Assembly: GCF_000266945.1 (NCBI RefSeq)
Contig: NC_018025.1
Coordinates: 2,852,001 to 2,916,000 of the forward strand
Direction of reading: 5' to 3'
DNA from: Desulfomonile tiedjei DSM 6799
GTDB lineage: Bacteria; Desulfobacterota; Desulfomonilia; Desulfomonilales; Desulfomonilaceae
DNA: 64,000 nt
Each line of letters opens with the position of its first letter. The first letter of the stretch is position 1. Position numbers and translations under genes: made by a program. This document shows, piece by piece, positions 36,071 through 44,905 of the stretch. Below the pieces are notes generated by a model. The model saw nothing but the letters and a program-made list of their open reading frames with translations, was not told the origin of the DNA and did not search any database.

Positions 36071-36642
36071 TTCGAACATCGAAATTGAGCATGGTTCTGG
36101 TAATTATCTGTGCATTTATTCCGGGTTATGTGTTTGCCCAAACCCTCTGTGATTCCGAACAAACCCGATGGTCGGATGCTTTCGCTTTACTCCAAAAAGA
36201 TATGAACGAGCATCGCAATGCCAAGCAGGAATCGATTACCCCGAAGATTCAAGAGCTGCTTTCCGGCGCAGCCAAGATGGATATGGCTGGCGCAATTCAA
36301 TATGTGCTCAAGGATCGGAAAAGTCGTCTATCAGAATTGGAAGAAGCGTGCAGGCGTTCTGCAGAAACCGAAAAAACCGCTTACGATCAGTGGCGTCGTT
36401 GCGCCGGTTCCGGCAAGAAAGGCGGTTCGGCGGCTTCCGGTCCCGGAGCCGTTGCTCGCGAACGGGAAAAACTTCTGGCCGAATTGCAGGAATTGCTTCT
36501 GGACGAGGCCTATGTCCAATATAAGAACGACCACTCCTCTTCAGGATCGTATTCTCAGGAGAGACAACAGCAGGATCGCTGGATGGGAGGCCAATACCAG
36601 AACTCATGGCCCGGGTACCAGGGCTATGGCTATTATCGATAA
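36067..36642 (+). CDS. Exported helical protein of unknown function
   Basis: The 191-residue protein has a signal peptide (1-24, cleavage after VFA), a long charged coiled-coil-like mid region, and a Gly/Tyr/Gln-rich tail (WMGGQYQNSWPGYQGYGYYR). It is translationally coupled to the upstream NAGPA-like gene by a four-base overlap. Two cysteines (in LCDSEQ and in RRCAGS) might form a disulfide. I recognise no family; the tail composition is like low-complexity surface or biofilm proteins. Confidence 0.75.
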   Translation: MIRTSKLSMVLVIICAFIPGYVFAQTLCDSEQTRWSDAFALLQKDMNEHRNAKQESITPKIQELLSGAAKMDMAGAIQYVLKDRKSRLSELEEACRRSAETEKTAYDQWRRCAGSGKKGGSAASGPGAVAREREKLLAELQELLLDEAYVQYKNDHSSSGSYSQERQQQDRWMGGQYQNSWPGYQGYGYYR

Positions 36643-36668
36643 TCCCTGAAAAGGGTACAAAGGACTCC

Positions 36669-37682
36669 ATGTCTGAATATTTCTATCTGAAAAGGCCGCT
36701 TTCGTTAACCAGGAAATTCCTGATTCCCTTTCTATACATCGTCTCATTCTCCTTACTAACAAGTAACTTGTGCTCGGCCGCGGATCCCGGTGCATACTCC
36801 AGAGCCTCGTATGTGCTGCCTCCGGACCTTGTAAAGCGGGGATTTTCCTTCGCTGACGTGAAGATCCCGCTGGAACGCCAGGACGTCGTCTCTCGCGTCT
36901 CCGATCAGATCAACTATTTGCTGATGGATAGAAAAGCAGGGATGATGGAATGGTTCGATCGTCTCGCAGTGTACGGTCCCACAATTAAGAAGGTCCTGGC
37001 GGACGAGAAGGTTCCGGCCGATCTCATTTATCTTCCAACGCTCCTGAGCGATCTCATGCCGAATGCCCGCTCTCGGTCCGGGGGAATTGGTTGGTGGGCT
37101 CTGGGCAATGCCAAGGATAAGAAAGATTCGGCTGTTCCCTGGGTTCAAACCAATGATTGGGACGACCGCAGAGATCCTGTCCTGTCCACGAGAATTGCTT
37201 GCACGCTTCTCCAGACCTATGCTCGAAAGAACCAGTCTTCCGATTGGCTCCTGACGATATGCTCCTTCGTCGACGGGTCTGACAAAATTGAAGCGGTGGT
37301 AGCCAAATCGCCGGGTTTCGGTTACTGGGATCTGGTGATGCCACACTATTCGGAAATCCTTATCCCCAGGCTCGTTGCTTTGAAAATCATCTCCACCCAT
37401 AGAGAGTTCTATGGCGTTGATGTTCCGCCTTTGCCTTCGTTGGCATACCATTTTATGGATCGTCTCAAGCTATCGAAAGAGCTTCCGCTTTACGTGGTCG
37501 CCGATTGGTGCGGAACCAATCCCAGATCCATATGGGAGATGAATCCGGGAGTCGATCCTTCCACAGGGGTACTGCCCAAACCTGATAAGAGAAGCCCGTC
37601 CGGTTTTCCTCTCAGAGTACCGAAAGGGAAAGAAACCAAGGTTCGCGAATTGCTGGTTCGTGAAGGTTACCTTGCGCCATAA
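36669..37682 (+). CDS. MltD-like periplasmic protein, probably inactive lytic transglycosylase
   Basis: A signal anchor (about 17-35 of this start) is followed by a lytic-transglycosylase-like fold and a C-terminal LysM-like segment (LYVVADWCGTNPRSIWEMNPGV, then LRVPKGKE). In MltD the catalytic motif reads VES...A.S..GA.GLWQ; here the matching stretch is LPTLLSDLMPNARSRSGGIGWW, so the catalytic Glu is replaced. The helical frame with DWDDRRDP and ACTLLQTYA is kept. It probably binds peptidoglycan without cutting it. ATG at 36669 has AAAGGA upstream. Third gene of the 34700-37682 envelope operon. Confidence 0.75.
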   Translation: MSEYFYLKRPLSLTRKFLIPFLYIVSFSLLTSNLCSAADPGAYSRASYVLPPDLVKRGFSFADVKIPLERQDVVSRVSDQINYLLMDRKAGMMEWFDRLAVYGPTIKKVLADEKVPADLIYLPTLLSDLMPNARSRSGGIGWWALGNAKDKKDSAVPWVQTNDWDDRRDPVLSTRIACTLLQTYARKNQSSDWLLTICSFVDGSDKIEAVVAKSPGFGYWDLVMPHYSEILIPRLVALKIISTHREFYGVDVPPLPSLAYHFMDRLKLSKELPLYVVADWCGTNPRSIWEMNPGVDPSTGVLPKPDKRSPSGFPLRVPKGKETKVRELLVREGYLAP

Positions 37683-37718
37683 GTGATTATTCTGTGATTA
37701 TTGAAGTCTTCTAATCCC

Positions 37719-37865
37719 AATGTGCTTTCATAGAGGGAATATTGAGACACCTGTTATTTTCCGGTCTCGGCAAATCTCCTTCGCTACGAACGGCACCGCC
37801 TGACTTCGCTTCGGAGACTTGCCGGGACCGGATTTGCCAGATGTTACTTATTTGAACGCACATTG
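37719..37865 (+). repeat. MITE-like element, copy B
   Basis: This 147-bp element matches the reverse complement of 22498-22656 over nearly its full length and ends in the same CAATGTGC/GCACATTG inverted repeats. Its right end lies 22 bases before the CULT gene start, so it may carry or disturb that promoter. Confidence 0.75.
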
Positions 37866-37887
37866 GTATGACTCACACGAGGTCCTC

Positions 37888-38265
37888 ATGCTTGCGTATG
37901 TAAAGACGGACCGCAACGATAAGAATCGACAGTCTTTTCACTGCGCATGGTGCGGGATTTTTATCACCGATTCCGGACAATTATTCAGGATTAACGGCGC
38001 AGATTCTCATTCCTTCGTCAATCCTTCCGGCGTGCAATGCAATTTCAGAACATTTCATCATTGCGAGAACGTCATCGTTCACCACGATCTTTATTTCGAG
38101 CATTCCTGGTTTTCCGGGTTCGGGTGGCGCTTCTTGATGTGCGCCCGTTGCCTTCATCATCTTGGATGGAAATATGACAGAGGCAACGAACACATGGATA
38201 TACACGGCTTTTTCGGGGTGTTACAGGAGGCTGTGGAGTCCGTATCGGCAGATGATGGAACGTGA
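37888..38265 (+). CDS. Stand-alone CULT-domain (cereblon-like, thalidomide-pocket) protein
   Basis: The 125-residue protein is one CULT domain. Zinc ligands are Cys19, Cys22, Cys85 and Cys88. The three pocket tryptophans Trp74, Trp80 and Trp94 have the same spacing (6 and 14) as Trp380, 386 and 400 of human cereblon, and Glu71-His72-Ser-Trp74 matches E377-H378-S-W380. Asn45-Pro46 stands 29 residues before Trp74, as Asn351 does in cereblon. The family binds glutarimide or cyclic-imide ligands and uracil-like compounds; the bacterial role is not known. GAGG lies before the ATG; earlier in-frame starts lie inside the repeat element. It converges with the next gene. Confidence 0.88.
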   Translation: MLAYVKTDRNDKNRQSFHCAWCGIFITDSGQLFRINGADSHSFVNPSGVQCNFRTFHHCENVIVHHDLYFEHSWFSGFGWRFLMCARCLHHLGWKYDRGNEHMDIHGFFGVLQEAVESVSADDGT

Positions 38266-38267
38266 TA

Positions 38268-38573
38268 TTAGCGGTGTAAATTCAAGAGCAATTTCTTCAT
38301 GTGAGTCAGTCCGGCAATAATCCCGCTCAACCATCCTCCCACACAACCTGCAAGAAAAAGCATCGCATCCATGTCTCTGTAGTCGGTCAGCTTGAAATGG
38401 AGAAACACATAGGTGATCAAAAAGGATACGATCCCTGCGAGCAAGAACACCCGGATAAAGCTGCGTCCGGAAGTGCTCATGAACTTTCCCGCTATAAAAA
38501 AGACCAGCATCAAGGCTCCCAAAGAAAGAGCAAAACCCAGGAACCCTGCTTTCAACAACAAAAAAATGTTCAT
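38268..38573 (-). CDS. Small membrane protein with three predicted helices
   Basis: The 101-residue protein has three hydrophobic segments (about 4-29, 39-58, 68-88) and short polar ends. I recognise no family. It ends two bases after the convergent CULT gene and lies 21 bases downstream of the small exported protein at 38595, so those two are probably cotranscribed. Confidence 0.75.
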   Translation of the reverse strand: MNIFLLLKAGFLGFALSLGALMLVFFIAGKFMSTSGRSFIRVFLLAGIVSFLITYVFLHFKLTDYRDMDAMLFLAGCVGGWLSGIIAGLTHMKKLLLNLHR

Positions 38574-38594
38574 TCCCGGACCAGTTCTGAATCC

Positions 38595-38924
38595 TTAAAT
38601 GCCTGAATCGGATTGTGTTCCCGAGACTTCCCACGGTGTTTGGAGGTAGTTTAAGCCGTAGATGACCGCACCTTCGTCTTTGTCCTTGTAGAGGACACGC
38701 ACACGGTCGCCTTTAAGCGGAAGTCTTGGCGGGTCGAATCGGGCGTTCCATCTCAATAAAAACTTGCGGGGCTGTTGGGCATCACCTTTGGCAACGATCC
38801 AGACGTTTTCATCTTTCACGTCCACAATTACCCCGTCCACGATTTGAATCGGCGCCCCATTCGCGATGATGGCAATCAACATAAAAAAAGAAAGTAACAA
38901 CGCTGTTCTTATTGATACGCGCAT
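38595..38924 (-). CDS. Small exported OB-fold-like protein
   Basis: After a signal peptide (about 1-24, cleavage near ANGA) the mature 85 residues are beta-rich (IVDGVIVDVKDENVWIVAK, then DRVRVLYKDKDEGAVIYGL), like the small OB-fold or DUF5666-type exported proteins. Function unknown. ATG at 38924 is preferred to a TTG eight codons upstream because it starts right at the basic n-region of the signal peptide. Confidence 0.7.
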   Translation of the reverse strand: MRVSIRTALLLSFFMLIAIIANGAPIQIVDGVIVDVKDENVWIVAKGDAQQPRKFLLRWNARFDPPRLPLKGDRVRVLYKDKDEGAVIYGLNYLQTPWEVSGTQSDSGI

Positions 38925-39020
38925 CCTGAGGGTAATCTCGTCATCCAATCGGTGATCTATGGTGAATATAAGACTGCGGTCCCCTGATTAGGTTCCCGTA
39001 GGAGACCGCAATCCAGTCGT

Positions 39021-40433
39021 CTATTTTATGCCGAAGGTATCGAGCATGGATAACGCAGCCTTTCTGCCGGCTCCCATAGCGAGAATGACCGTGGCGGCTC
39101 CAGTAACTATGTCACCGCCTGCCCAAACGCGATCCTTCGAGGTCTTACCGGTTTCCAGATCGGCAACAATATTTCCCCACTTGTTGGTTTCCAGATTCTT
39201 CGTGGTGCTGGGAACCAGAGGGTTCGCTCCATTGCCGATGGAGACGATTACTGTATCGCATTCGATATCGAAGAACTCATCCGTGGGCATGGGGCGTCTT
39301 CTTCCCGAATTGTCGGGCTCGCCCAGCACCATTTTCTGACAGTGCACGCCTACTGCCCAACCGGTTTCATTCCCGATGATTTCTGTCGGGGCAGTGAGCA
39401 ACTGGAATTTAATCCCTTCTTCCACTGCATGATGCACTTCTTCCGCTCTGGCGGGCAGTTCTTCCATAGTTCTGCGATAGACGATGGTGACTTCTTCGGC
39501 TCCGAGGCGTAAAGCACTTCTGGCAGAGTCCATAGCCACGTTTCCGCCTCCGAATACGACGACCCTGCGGCCTTTTGCCGTTGGTGTATCGGATTGCGGA
39601 AAGAGATAGGCCTTCATGAGATTTGCACGAGTGAGAAATTCGTTCGCGGAATAGACACCGTTCAGGTTCTCTCCCGGAATCTTCAAGAAGAGGGGAGCAC
39701 CCGCTCCGGTTCCGATGAACACGCCATCGAACTTCGCTTTTTCCAGCAGGTCGTCGACAGTTTCGATTCTTCCCACAACCCAGTTTGTCTTGAATTCCAC
39801 TCCGAGTTTGCGCAACTCGTCGACTTCCGACTTGACGATAGCTTTCGGCAAACGGAACTCGGGGATGCCGTAGACCAGAACCCCACCAAGTTCATGAAGC
39901 GCTTCGAAAACCGTCACAGCCACGCCCTTCTTGATGAGTGCTCCAGCCAGAGTCAGACCTGCCGGTCCTGAACCCACAACTCCCACGCGTAGCCCAGTGG
40001 GTTTGGGCAATTCTGGAGTCTTGCCTTCTCCATGAACTGCTGCATAATCTGCAACGAATCGTTCCAACCGTCCGATTGCGCAGGGCTCGCCTTTTTTCCC
40101 AAGGACACACTTAGATTCGCACTGGGATTCCTGGGGACACACGCGGCCGGCAATGCGCGGCAGGCTGTTCTTCTCCTTCACTTTCCACGCAGCGCCGATA
40201 AAATCGCCTTTCTTGACCATTTCCACGAAATCGGGAATATCCACTTCCACTGGGCATCCGGCCATGCAATAGGGTTTCTTGCAATGAAGGCAGCGGCTCG
40301 CTTCCAAGAGTGCGAGATCGTTATCATACCCAAGAGCTACTTCGTAGAAATTGTGCGCCCGCTCTATAGGATTCTGTTCAGGCATCTTTTGCCTGGGAAT
40401 CTTCGGTTTCTTCGGTTTTTGTTGTTCGGACAT
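39021..40433 (-). CDS. nfnB: NfnB/SudA-type NADPH-binding subunit (glutamate-synthase beta-like)
   Basis: The 470-residue protein has two N-terminal 4Fe-4S sites (CLHCKKPYCMAGCP and CPQESQCESKC), an FAD-binding GSGPAGL motif, a second dinucleotide site GGGNVAMD for NADPH, and the C-terminal GDIVTGAATVILAMG. This is the large subunit of NADH-dependent ferredoxin:NADP oxidoreductase (NfnAB), also described as sulfide dehydrogenase SudAB. It is cytoplasmic and balances NADH, NADPH and reduced ferredoxin by flavin-based bifurcation. The ATG overlaps the stop of nfnA by one base, with GGGAGG upstream. Glutamate synthase is unlikely because gltB is absent and the partner is nfnA. Confidence 0.92.
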   Translation of the reverse strand: MSEQQKPKKPKIPRQKMPEQNPIERAHNFYEVALGYDNDLALLEASRCLHCKKPYCMAGCPVEVDIPDFVEMVKKGDFIGAAWKVKEKNSLPRIAGRVCPQESQCESKCVLGKKGEPCAIGRLERFVADYAAVHGEGKTPELPKPTGLRVGVVGSGPAGLTLAGALIKKGVAVTVFEALHELGGVLVYGIPEFRLPKAIVKSEVDELRKLGVEFKTNWVVGRIETVDDLLEKAKFDGVFIGTGAGAPLFLKIPGENLNGVYSANEFLTRANLMKAYLFPQSDTPTAKGRRVVVFGGGNVAMDSARSALRLGAEEVTIVYRRTMEELPARAEEVHHAVEEGIKFQLLTAPTEIIGNETGWAVGVHCQKMVLGEPDNSGRRRPMPTDEFFDIECDTVIVSIGNGANPLVPSTTKNLETNKWGNIVADLETGKTSKDRVWAGGDIVTGAATVILAMGAGRKAALSMLDTFGIK

Positions 40434-41293
40434 TAGGCACCTCCCGGAAATGTGCACTGGCAGCCCCGGTCTGTTTCCCGGAATTTATTCAAGGCTATCA
40501 GTTCCGGTCCTTTGTACATGGCCAGCCGTTTCATCAGAAGTTCAAAATCAACTTCATGACCATCAAATTCAGGACCATCCACGCACCCGAACATGGTCTT
40601 TCCGCCTACTTCCACACGGCATGCTCCACACATACCCGTGCCATCCACCATGATGGGGTTGAGGCTGACTACCGTGGGCAGATTAGCTGCTTTTGTCACT
40701 TTGACCACAGCTCTCATCATGGGCACAGGACCGATAGCAACACAAAGATCGATCTTCGTACCTTTGTCGATGAGACTTTGCAAAACCTGAGTGACAAAAC
40801 CGTGAATACCGAAAGAGCCGTCATCTGTGGCTATGAGAAGTTCGTCACTGACTTTTCTCATGTCTTCGGTCATAATGAGGAGGCCTTCAGTGCGTGCTCC
40901 CACGATGGTTATCACGTGGTTACCGGCATCATGCATACCTTTTGTGATGGGAAACAACGGAGCGACTCCGATACCGCCGCCTATGCCAACCACGGTTCCG
41001 AATTTCTCTATGTGCGTCGGTTTGCCGAGAGGACCGCACAGATCCTGCAGTTTGTCGCCAACACACATGGTTCCCATGTAATAGGTTGTGACTCCCACTT
41101 CCTGCCAGACGAGCGTAATTGTGCCTTTATCAGCGTCTTTGTCCGCTATGGTCAGGGGAATTCTTTCACCGTCTGCATGTGTTCTGAGAATGATGAACTG
41201 GCCGGGCTTGTGAGCTCGGGCAATTTCCGGAGCAAAGATCACGGCCCTGTTGACTCCGGGGCCGATTCGCTCTTTTTCGAGGATTTCAAACAT
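40433..41293 (-). CDS. nfnA: NfnA/SudB-type NADH- and 2Fe-2S-binding subunit
   Basis: The 286-residue protein is a ferredoxin-NADP-reductase-type flavoprotein: FAD-binding RIPLTIAD (about 46-53), the nucleotide-binding GIGGGIGVAPLFP (about 105-117), and a C-terminal 2Fe-2S motif GTGMCGACRVEVGGK...GCVDGPEFDGH. This is the small subunit of NfnAB/SudAB. It binds NADH and starts the bifurcation path. AGGAGG lies upstream, and the end overlaps nfnB by one base, so both are made in equal amounts. Confidence 0.92.
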   Translation of the reverse strand: MFEILEKERIGPGVNRAVIFAPEIARAHKPGQFIILRTHADGERIPLTIADKDADKGTITLVWQEVGVTTYYMGTMCVGDKLQDLCGPLGKPTHIEKFGTVVGIGGGIGVAPLFPITKGMHDAGNHVITIVGARTEGLLIMTEDMRKVSDELLIATDDGSFGIHGFVTQVLQSLIDKGTKIDLCVAIGPVPMMRAVVKVTKAANLPTVVSLNPIMVDGTGMCGACRVEVGGKTMFGCVDGPEFDGHEVDFELLMKRLAMYKGPELIALNKFRETDRGCQCTFPGGA

Positions 41294-41353
41294 CTTAAAA
41301 AGAACCTCCTAGGGGTGTTGAAGAACTGACTTCTCCTGAGTGAACGATCAAAA

Positions 41354-41383
41354 GGCATGATCCGGTCTTCAGCCGATCATGCC
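41354..41383 (-). terminator. Intrinsic terminator after the SGNH/TPR gene
   Basis: A perfect 9-bp stem GGCATGATC/GATCATGCC with a 12-base loop is followed by TTTTGATC on the minus strand. It lies between the SGNH/TPR gene and nfnA, so it separates their transcription. The gap 41294-41549 holds nothing else I can support. Confidence 0.65.
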
Positions 41384-41549
41384 GACAGTTCTTTTCAAAG
41401 GGCTGAACACCGACTGTTCCACCCTATGTGCCAGATCATGTGATTGCGCGGTTTCTGAGGCGACATCTTCAAGGAAATCGCAGACAAGAACCGTAGCATA
41501 ATTCATTGGTTCGGATCAATCAAATTCCACGTCGGACGAGGGATTCAGA

Positions 41550-43763
41550 TCAGCGAATTCGCTGCAAAATTCTCTCGAATTCCGGTGTACTTCGCACTGA
41601 GTGGAAGACCGGGTCGCGAGACAATTTTTCCCAATTTGAATATCCCGCATGAAGCGCGCGGTCCAGCGTGTCCAAAGCTTTTTCTGTCTTCCCGGAGATG
41701 GCGTACATACCAGCAAGATTGTAGAGAGCCGCCGAGTCGCCCGGCTCTGCATCTACCGCACGAATCATCCAGGGAACAGCCTCTTCAACTCGATCCGACA
41801 TGGCAAGTGCCAAGGCATAGGGTGAGAAAAGAACCGATGCATCCGGATTCTGATCCAAAGCATTCTTAAGAAGTGCCGATGCATCCGCTATACGTCCCTG
41901 TTCAAGGTACATCATGGCGAGATTTCCATAGGCCTCGGCCAACGGTTTTTCACGATTGATCAATTTTGTATATATTCCCTCGGCATCACTGGATTTTCCC
42001 GATCTATAATATGCCACGGCAAGAGAAAACATGAGTTCGGGGTCTTCTTTGGAAAGTGCTACCGCAGTCTTGTATTCCGTGATTGCCTTTTCATGGTCTC
42101 CGTCTTCGAGATAGTAGCTGCCCAGCATTTTGTGGATTTCGATATTGTCGGGCAGGTGCTCAGTTGCCTTTTGGAGCGCAAATCGTGCTTCTTCCTTTTT
42201 GCCGGCCCATCGTAATGTCTTGGCCAGGTTGAGATCCCTGAGGCCGAAATATTCGGGTTCGAGGCTGCTCATTCCTTTGTCGTACACAACCTGAATGTCG
42301 TCCCTGGAGAGAGTCTTTGTGCTTTTGACAAATCCGTTCTTGCGGATTTCTTCAAGAATCATCTCAGCCAGGAATTGATGATTTTCAATTGTGGGATGCA
42401 CGTGATCCAGGAAGCTCTCGTTTCCCGGAATTCCCGATCTGTCGCCCGATTGCGCAGCTTTCCCGTCCAGAGCATCCTTGAACGGCACGAGAACTGTCTT
42501 CGTTTCCTTCGCCACGGATAGAATCTTGTTCTCCAGGACAGACGTGCACCGCAGAGGACAGACGTCCAGATCTTTCGCTCGCACGAATGCCTGTCTTGCC
42601 GCATCGTACTGCTTGGCCTTCAGCAAGGCCCGACCGTGCAGGAAGTGCAGTTTCGCATTGAGTCGGTCTTTCTCTATAAGTTCTTGGATGGGTTGGAGCG
42701 TCGCCTGAAAATCGCCCGATTCGAAGACTTTCTCCAGTCGACCGGCGTTCGACATTATCTCTCGTTTATCTGCAGCAGATAATTCAGGCGAGCTTTCAGA
42801 TTTGAACGGTGAAAAGTCTTTGAGATTCGACGCGGGGTGTACGAGAATGAGACGTACACCTGCTTTCGTACACGTAGATATGATGGCCCTGAGGTTGTGA
42901 TCGAGGTGTTCTTCCACACCTTTCGCAAATACATCATCTCTGTGGTACAGCTCTAATCCTGCACTTCTATCGAGAATAGCCGAGACCTCTCCCTGGAGCA
43001 CCGGTTTACGGCTGTCTTGCGATAACTTGGGACTCGGACTTGTTTTCCGGTCGGCGGACGTAAAGGGTTGAAGAAGTAGTTGGAGTGCCCGGAACGTGTG
43101 AAAGCTTTCCAACCGTGCCCCTAGAGCAAGGAATCCCGAAGGCTTATCCAGTAATCCGGAATATGTCCTTCTCTCCAGGAATTCATTCTGGCCGGTGTAT
43201 ACGACCATCAGATCGGGCTGGTACTTGAGCGTCTCTTCGATTATGGGGAGAATTCTGTACGAAGCGTAAGAAATTCCACCGGCATTCAACACTTCATAGG
43301 TGTGTTGAGGATCGGCAGCGTTTAACAAATCCTGGAGCCATCGTGGAAATGAGGTCCTCCCATCGAAGGGGTGACCGTACGTTGTGGAGCCGCCGAAACA
43401 GAACACCCTTACGGTGCCCGAGGGTTTGGGTACCTTAAAAGATGCTTCGTTGAAATACCTTAGCTTTTCGGGTGCCGTATGTGCGATCCCGTTTTCCACT
43501 CTGAAAAGAGGATGAATTCCGGAAAAACCTACAAACGGATCGCCACCTTCGGTTTGGGGAGGGAATCCGGCCAATCGCAGGGCACTTTCTACCAAGAAGA
43601 AGAATGCCAAACAGACAACCAGACCGAATAGCACATCGCGGAATCGAAATCCTGCATGTTGCGTTGGTTCAGTGTCCGAAATCTTCTCTTTTCTTCCGGA
43701 AATTTGTGACTGTTCGCTTTTTTGGGCTTTGCCCGGAGCTTTCTTTATCTTGCGCGATTTCAT
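41550..43763 (-). CDS. Membrane-anchored SGNH hydrolase with C-terminal TPR repeats
   Basis: A basic cytoplasmic tail (1-40), one membrane helix (43-63) and a periplasmic SGNH/GDSL-like domain are followed by TPRs (about 500-737). Block I is FGGSTTYG with catalytic Ser126, block II has NAGGISYASY, block III is YTGQNEF, and block V is DHVHPT with Asp453 and His456. All triad elements are present, so it is likely an esterase or deacetylase acting on envelope polysaccharide. An inserted helical region of about 310-390 also has TPR-like character. It is followed by a terminator and is probably its own transcription unit. Confidence 0.88.
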   Translation of the reverse strand: MKSRKIKKAPGKAQKSEQSQISGRKEKISDTEPTQHAGFRFRDVLFGLVVCLAFFFLVESALRLAGFPPQTEGGDPFVGFSGIHPLFRVENGIAHTAPEKLRYFNEASFKVPKPSGTVRVFCFGGSTTYGHPFDGRTSFPRWLQDLLNAADPQHTYEVLNAGGISYASYRILPIIEETLKYQPDLMVVYTGQNEFLERRTYSGLLDKPSGFLALGARLESFHTFRALQLLLQPFTSADRKTSPSPKLSQDSRKPVLQGEVSAILDRSAGLELYHRDDVFAKGVEEHLDHNLRAIISTCTKAGVRLILVHPASNLKDFSPFKSESSPELSAADKREIMSNAGRLEKVFESGDFQATLQPIQELIEKDRLNAKLHFLHGRALLKAKQYDAARQAFVRAKDLDVCPLRCTSVLENKILSVAKETKTVLVPFKDALDGKAAQSGDRSGIPGNESFLDHVHPTIENHQFLAEMILEEIRKNGFVKSTKTLSRDDIQVVYDKGMSSLEPEYFGLRDLNLAKTLRWAGKKEEARFALQKATEHLPDNIEIHKMLGSYYLEDGDHEKAITEYKTAVALSKEDPELMFSLAVAYYRSGKSSDAEGIYTKLINREKPLAEAYGNLAMMYLEQGRIADASALLKNALDQNPDASVLFSPYALALAMSDRVEEAVPWMIRAVDAEPGDSAALYNLAGMYAISGKTEKALDTLDRALHAGYSNWEKLSRDPVFHSVRSTPEFERILQRIR

Positions 43764-43982
43764 ACGGGCTTTCTACGCGTGTTACGAGACGATTCCGTCA
43801 CGGTATTTAGTGCTTGAATAGTATCAACCTATTGACACAGGAAAACAAGTGCGAAGGAAAGGTCGTTCTGACGGGAACTATTTCTCATTCTCTTATTTCC
43901 AAGCATACAGACTCGAGCACAGTCTTCGGATTGCGATCGATCGCGATCGATGTGTGACCTTTGAATGAAGAAGGACTGAATT

Positions 43983-44276
43983 ATGGCTGTAACCCTGATA
44001 AATGCATTCGAAGTCCCGCCGGGCAAAGAACAGGAAGCTCTGGAATTCTGGGAGAGAGTTGCAGAATTCATGAAAAGACAGCCTGGCTATATTTCGACGC
44101 GATTGCATAGAGCAATCGTGCCATGGGCTCGCTTTCACTTGATCAACATAGCAGAGTGGCAATCGGCAGAGGATTTTCAAGCGGTGATTGGGAGCGAAGA
44201 ATTCAAGGAACTCACAGAACCTTACAGCGAGATTTTTCCCCACTATCCAGGGCTGTACGAGGTTATTCGAACCTGA
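43983..44276 (+). CDS. Antibiotic biosynthesis monooxygenase (ABM) domain protein
   Basis: The 97-residue protein has the ABM dimeric ferredoxin-like fold pattern: VTLINAFEVPPGKEQEALEFW, then RQPGYISTRLHR, then FHLINIAEWQSAEDFQAV. The family contains quinol monooxygenases, heme-degrading enzymes and many proteins without known function. In an anaerobe an oxygen-independent role is possible. AAGGA lies before the ATG. Between it and the SGNH gene lies a 219-base divergent promoter region. Confidence 0.88.
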   Translation: MAVTLINAFEVPPGKEQEALEFWERVAEFMKRQPGYISTRLHRAIVPWARFHLINIAEWQSAEDFQAVIGSEEFKELTEPYSEIFPHYPGLYEVIRT

Positions 44277-44440
44277 GGTGATATGCTTCACAATCAGGTG
44301 ATACCCATGAACCAAGGATCCACGAGAGATTTCACGAGGAAACGGCGAAGCATCTCTCTGATTCTCCGGGAACACCTTGACACGTGGGGTGTTTTAAAGG
44401 TAAGGTTCTGTGTTTTACAGGGACTCTAAAGAGGTGATGC

Positions 44441-44833
44441 ATGCCGTCGGAGACTATCGAAACCAGAAACGAGCAGAAAGCACGATTTATCCAGCAGTCG
44501 GAAGCCCGAACAGCTTTTCTGAAAGAGAAGGGGATTCCGGAACAGAAGATCGAAAAAGATCCCCTGTTGAGGAGCATAAAAGCCAGAATCAAACAAGTGG
44601 ACGCTGCGATTGCACGGATTGGCTTTCTTGACGATCAAACCAAGAAACTAAAGGAACGAAAAGAGCAGCGTTTGGCGGAGAAAGAAGCCGAGAGAGTTGC
44701 TTTGATGAAAGGCGAGATCAAGAAGAGCAAGAAGAAAGCGGAAGAAGCTCCCCCCGAGCCCAAGAAGAAGGGTGGAGGCAAAGCTCCCGCTGCAGGAAAA
44801 GGCAAGCAGGAACCCAAAAAGAAATCCAAGTAG
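44441..44833 (+). CDS. Lysine-rich coiled-coil protein
   Basis: The 130-residue protein has a charged helical core (about 8-95) likely to be a coiled coil, and a Lys/Pro/Gly/Ala-rich tail (PPEPKKKGGGKAPAAGKGK) like histone-H1 or ribosome-associated tails. It probably binds nucleic acid or ribosomes through the tail; this is composition-based. AGAGGTG is near the ATG. No family recognised. Confidence 0.72.
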   Translation: MPSETIETRNEQKARFIQQSEARTAFLKEKGIPEQKIEKDPLLRSIKARIKQVDAAIARIGFLDDQTKKLKERKEQRLAEKEAERVALMKGEIKKSKKKAEEAPPEPKKKGGGKAPAAGKGKQEPKKKSK

Positions 44834-44905
44834 GTGCCGAATCCGCATTCAAGGAAATCGCCGAACTGAAAGTCCTGATCTCTTCAGGGCTTTCGGATAG
44901 CATAC

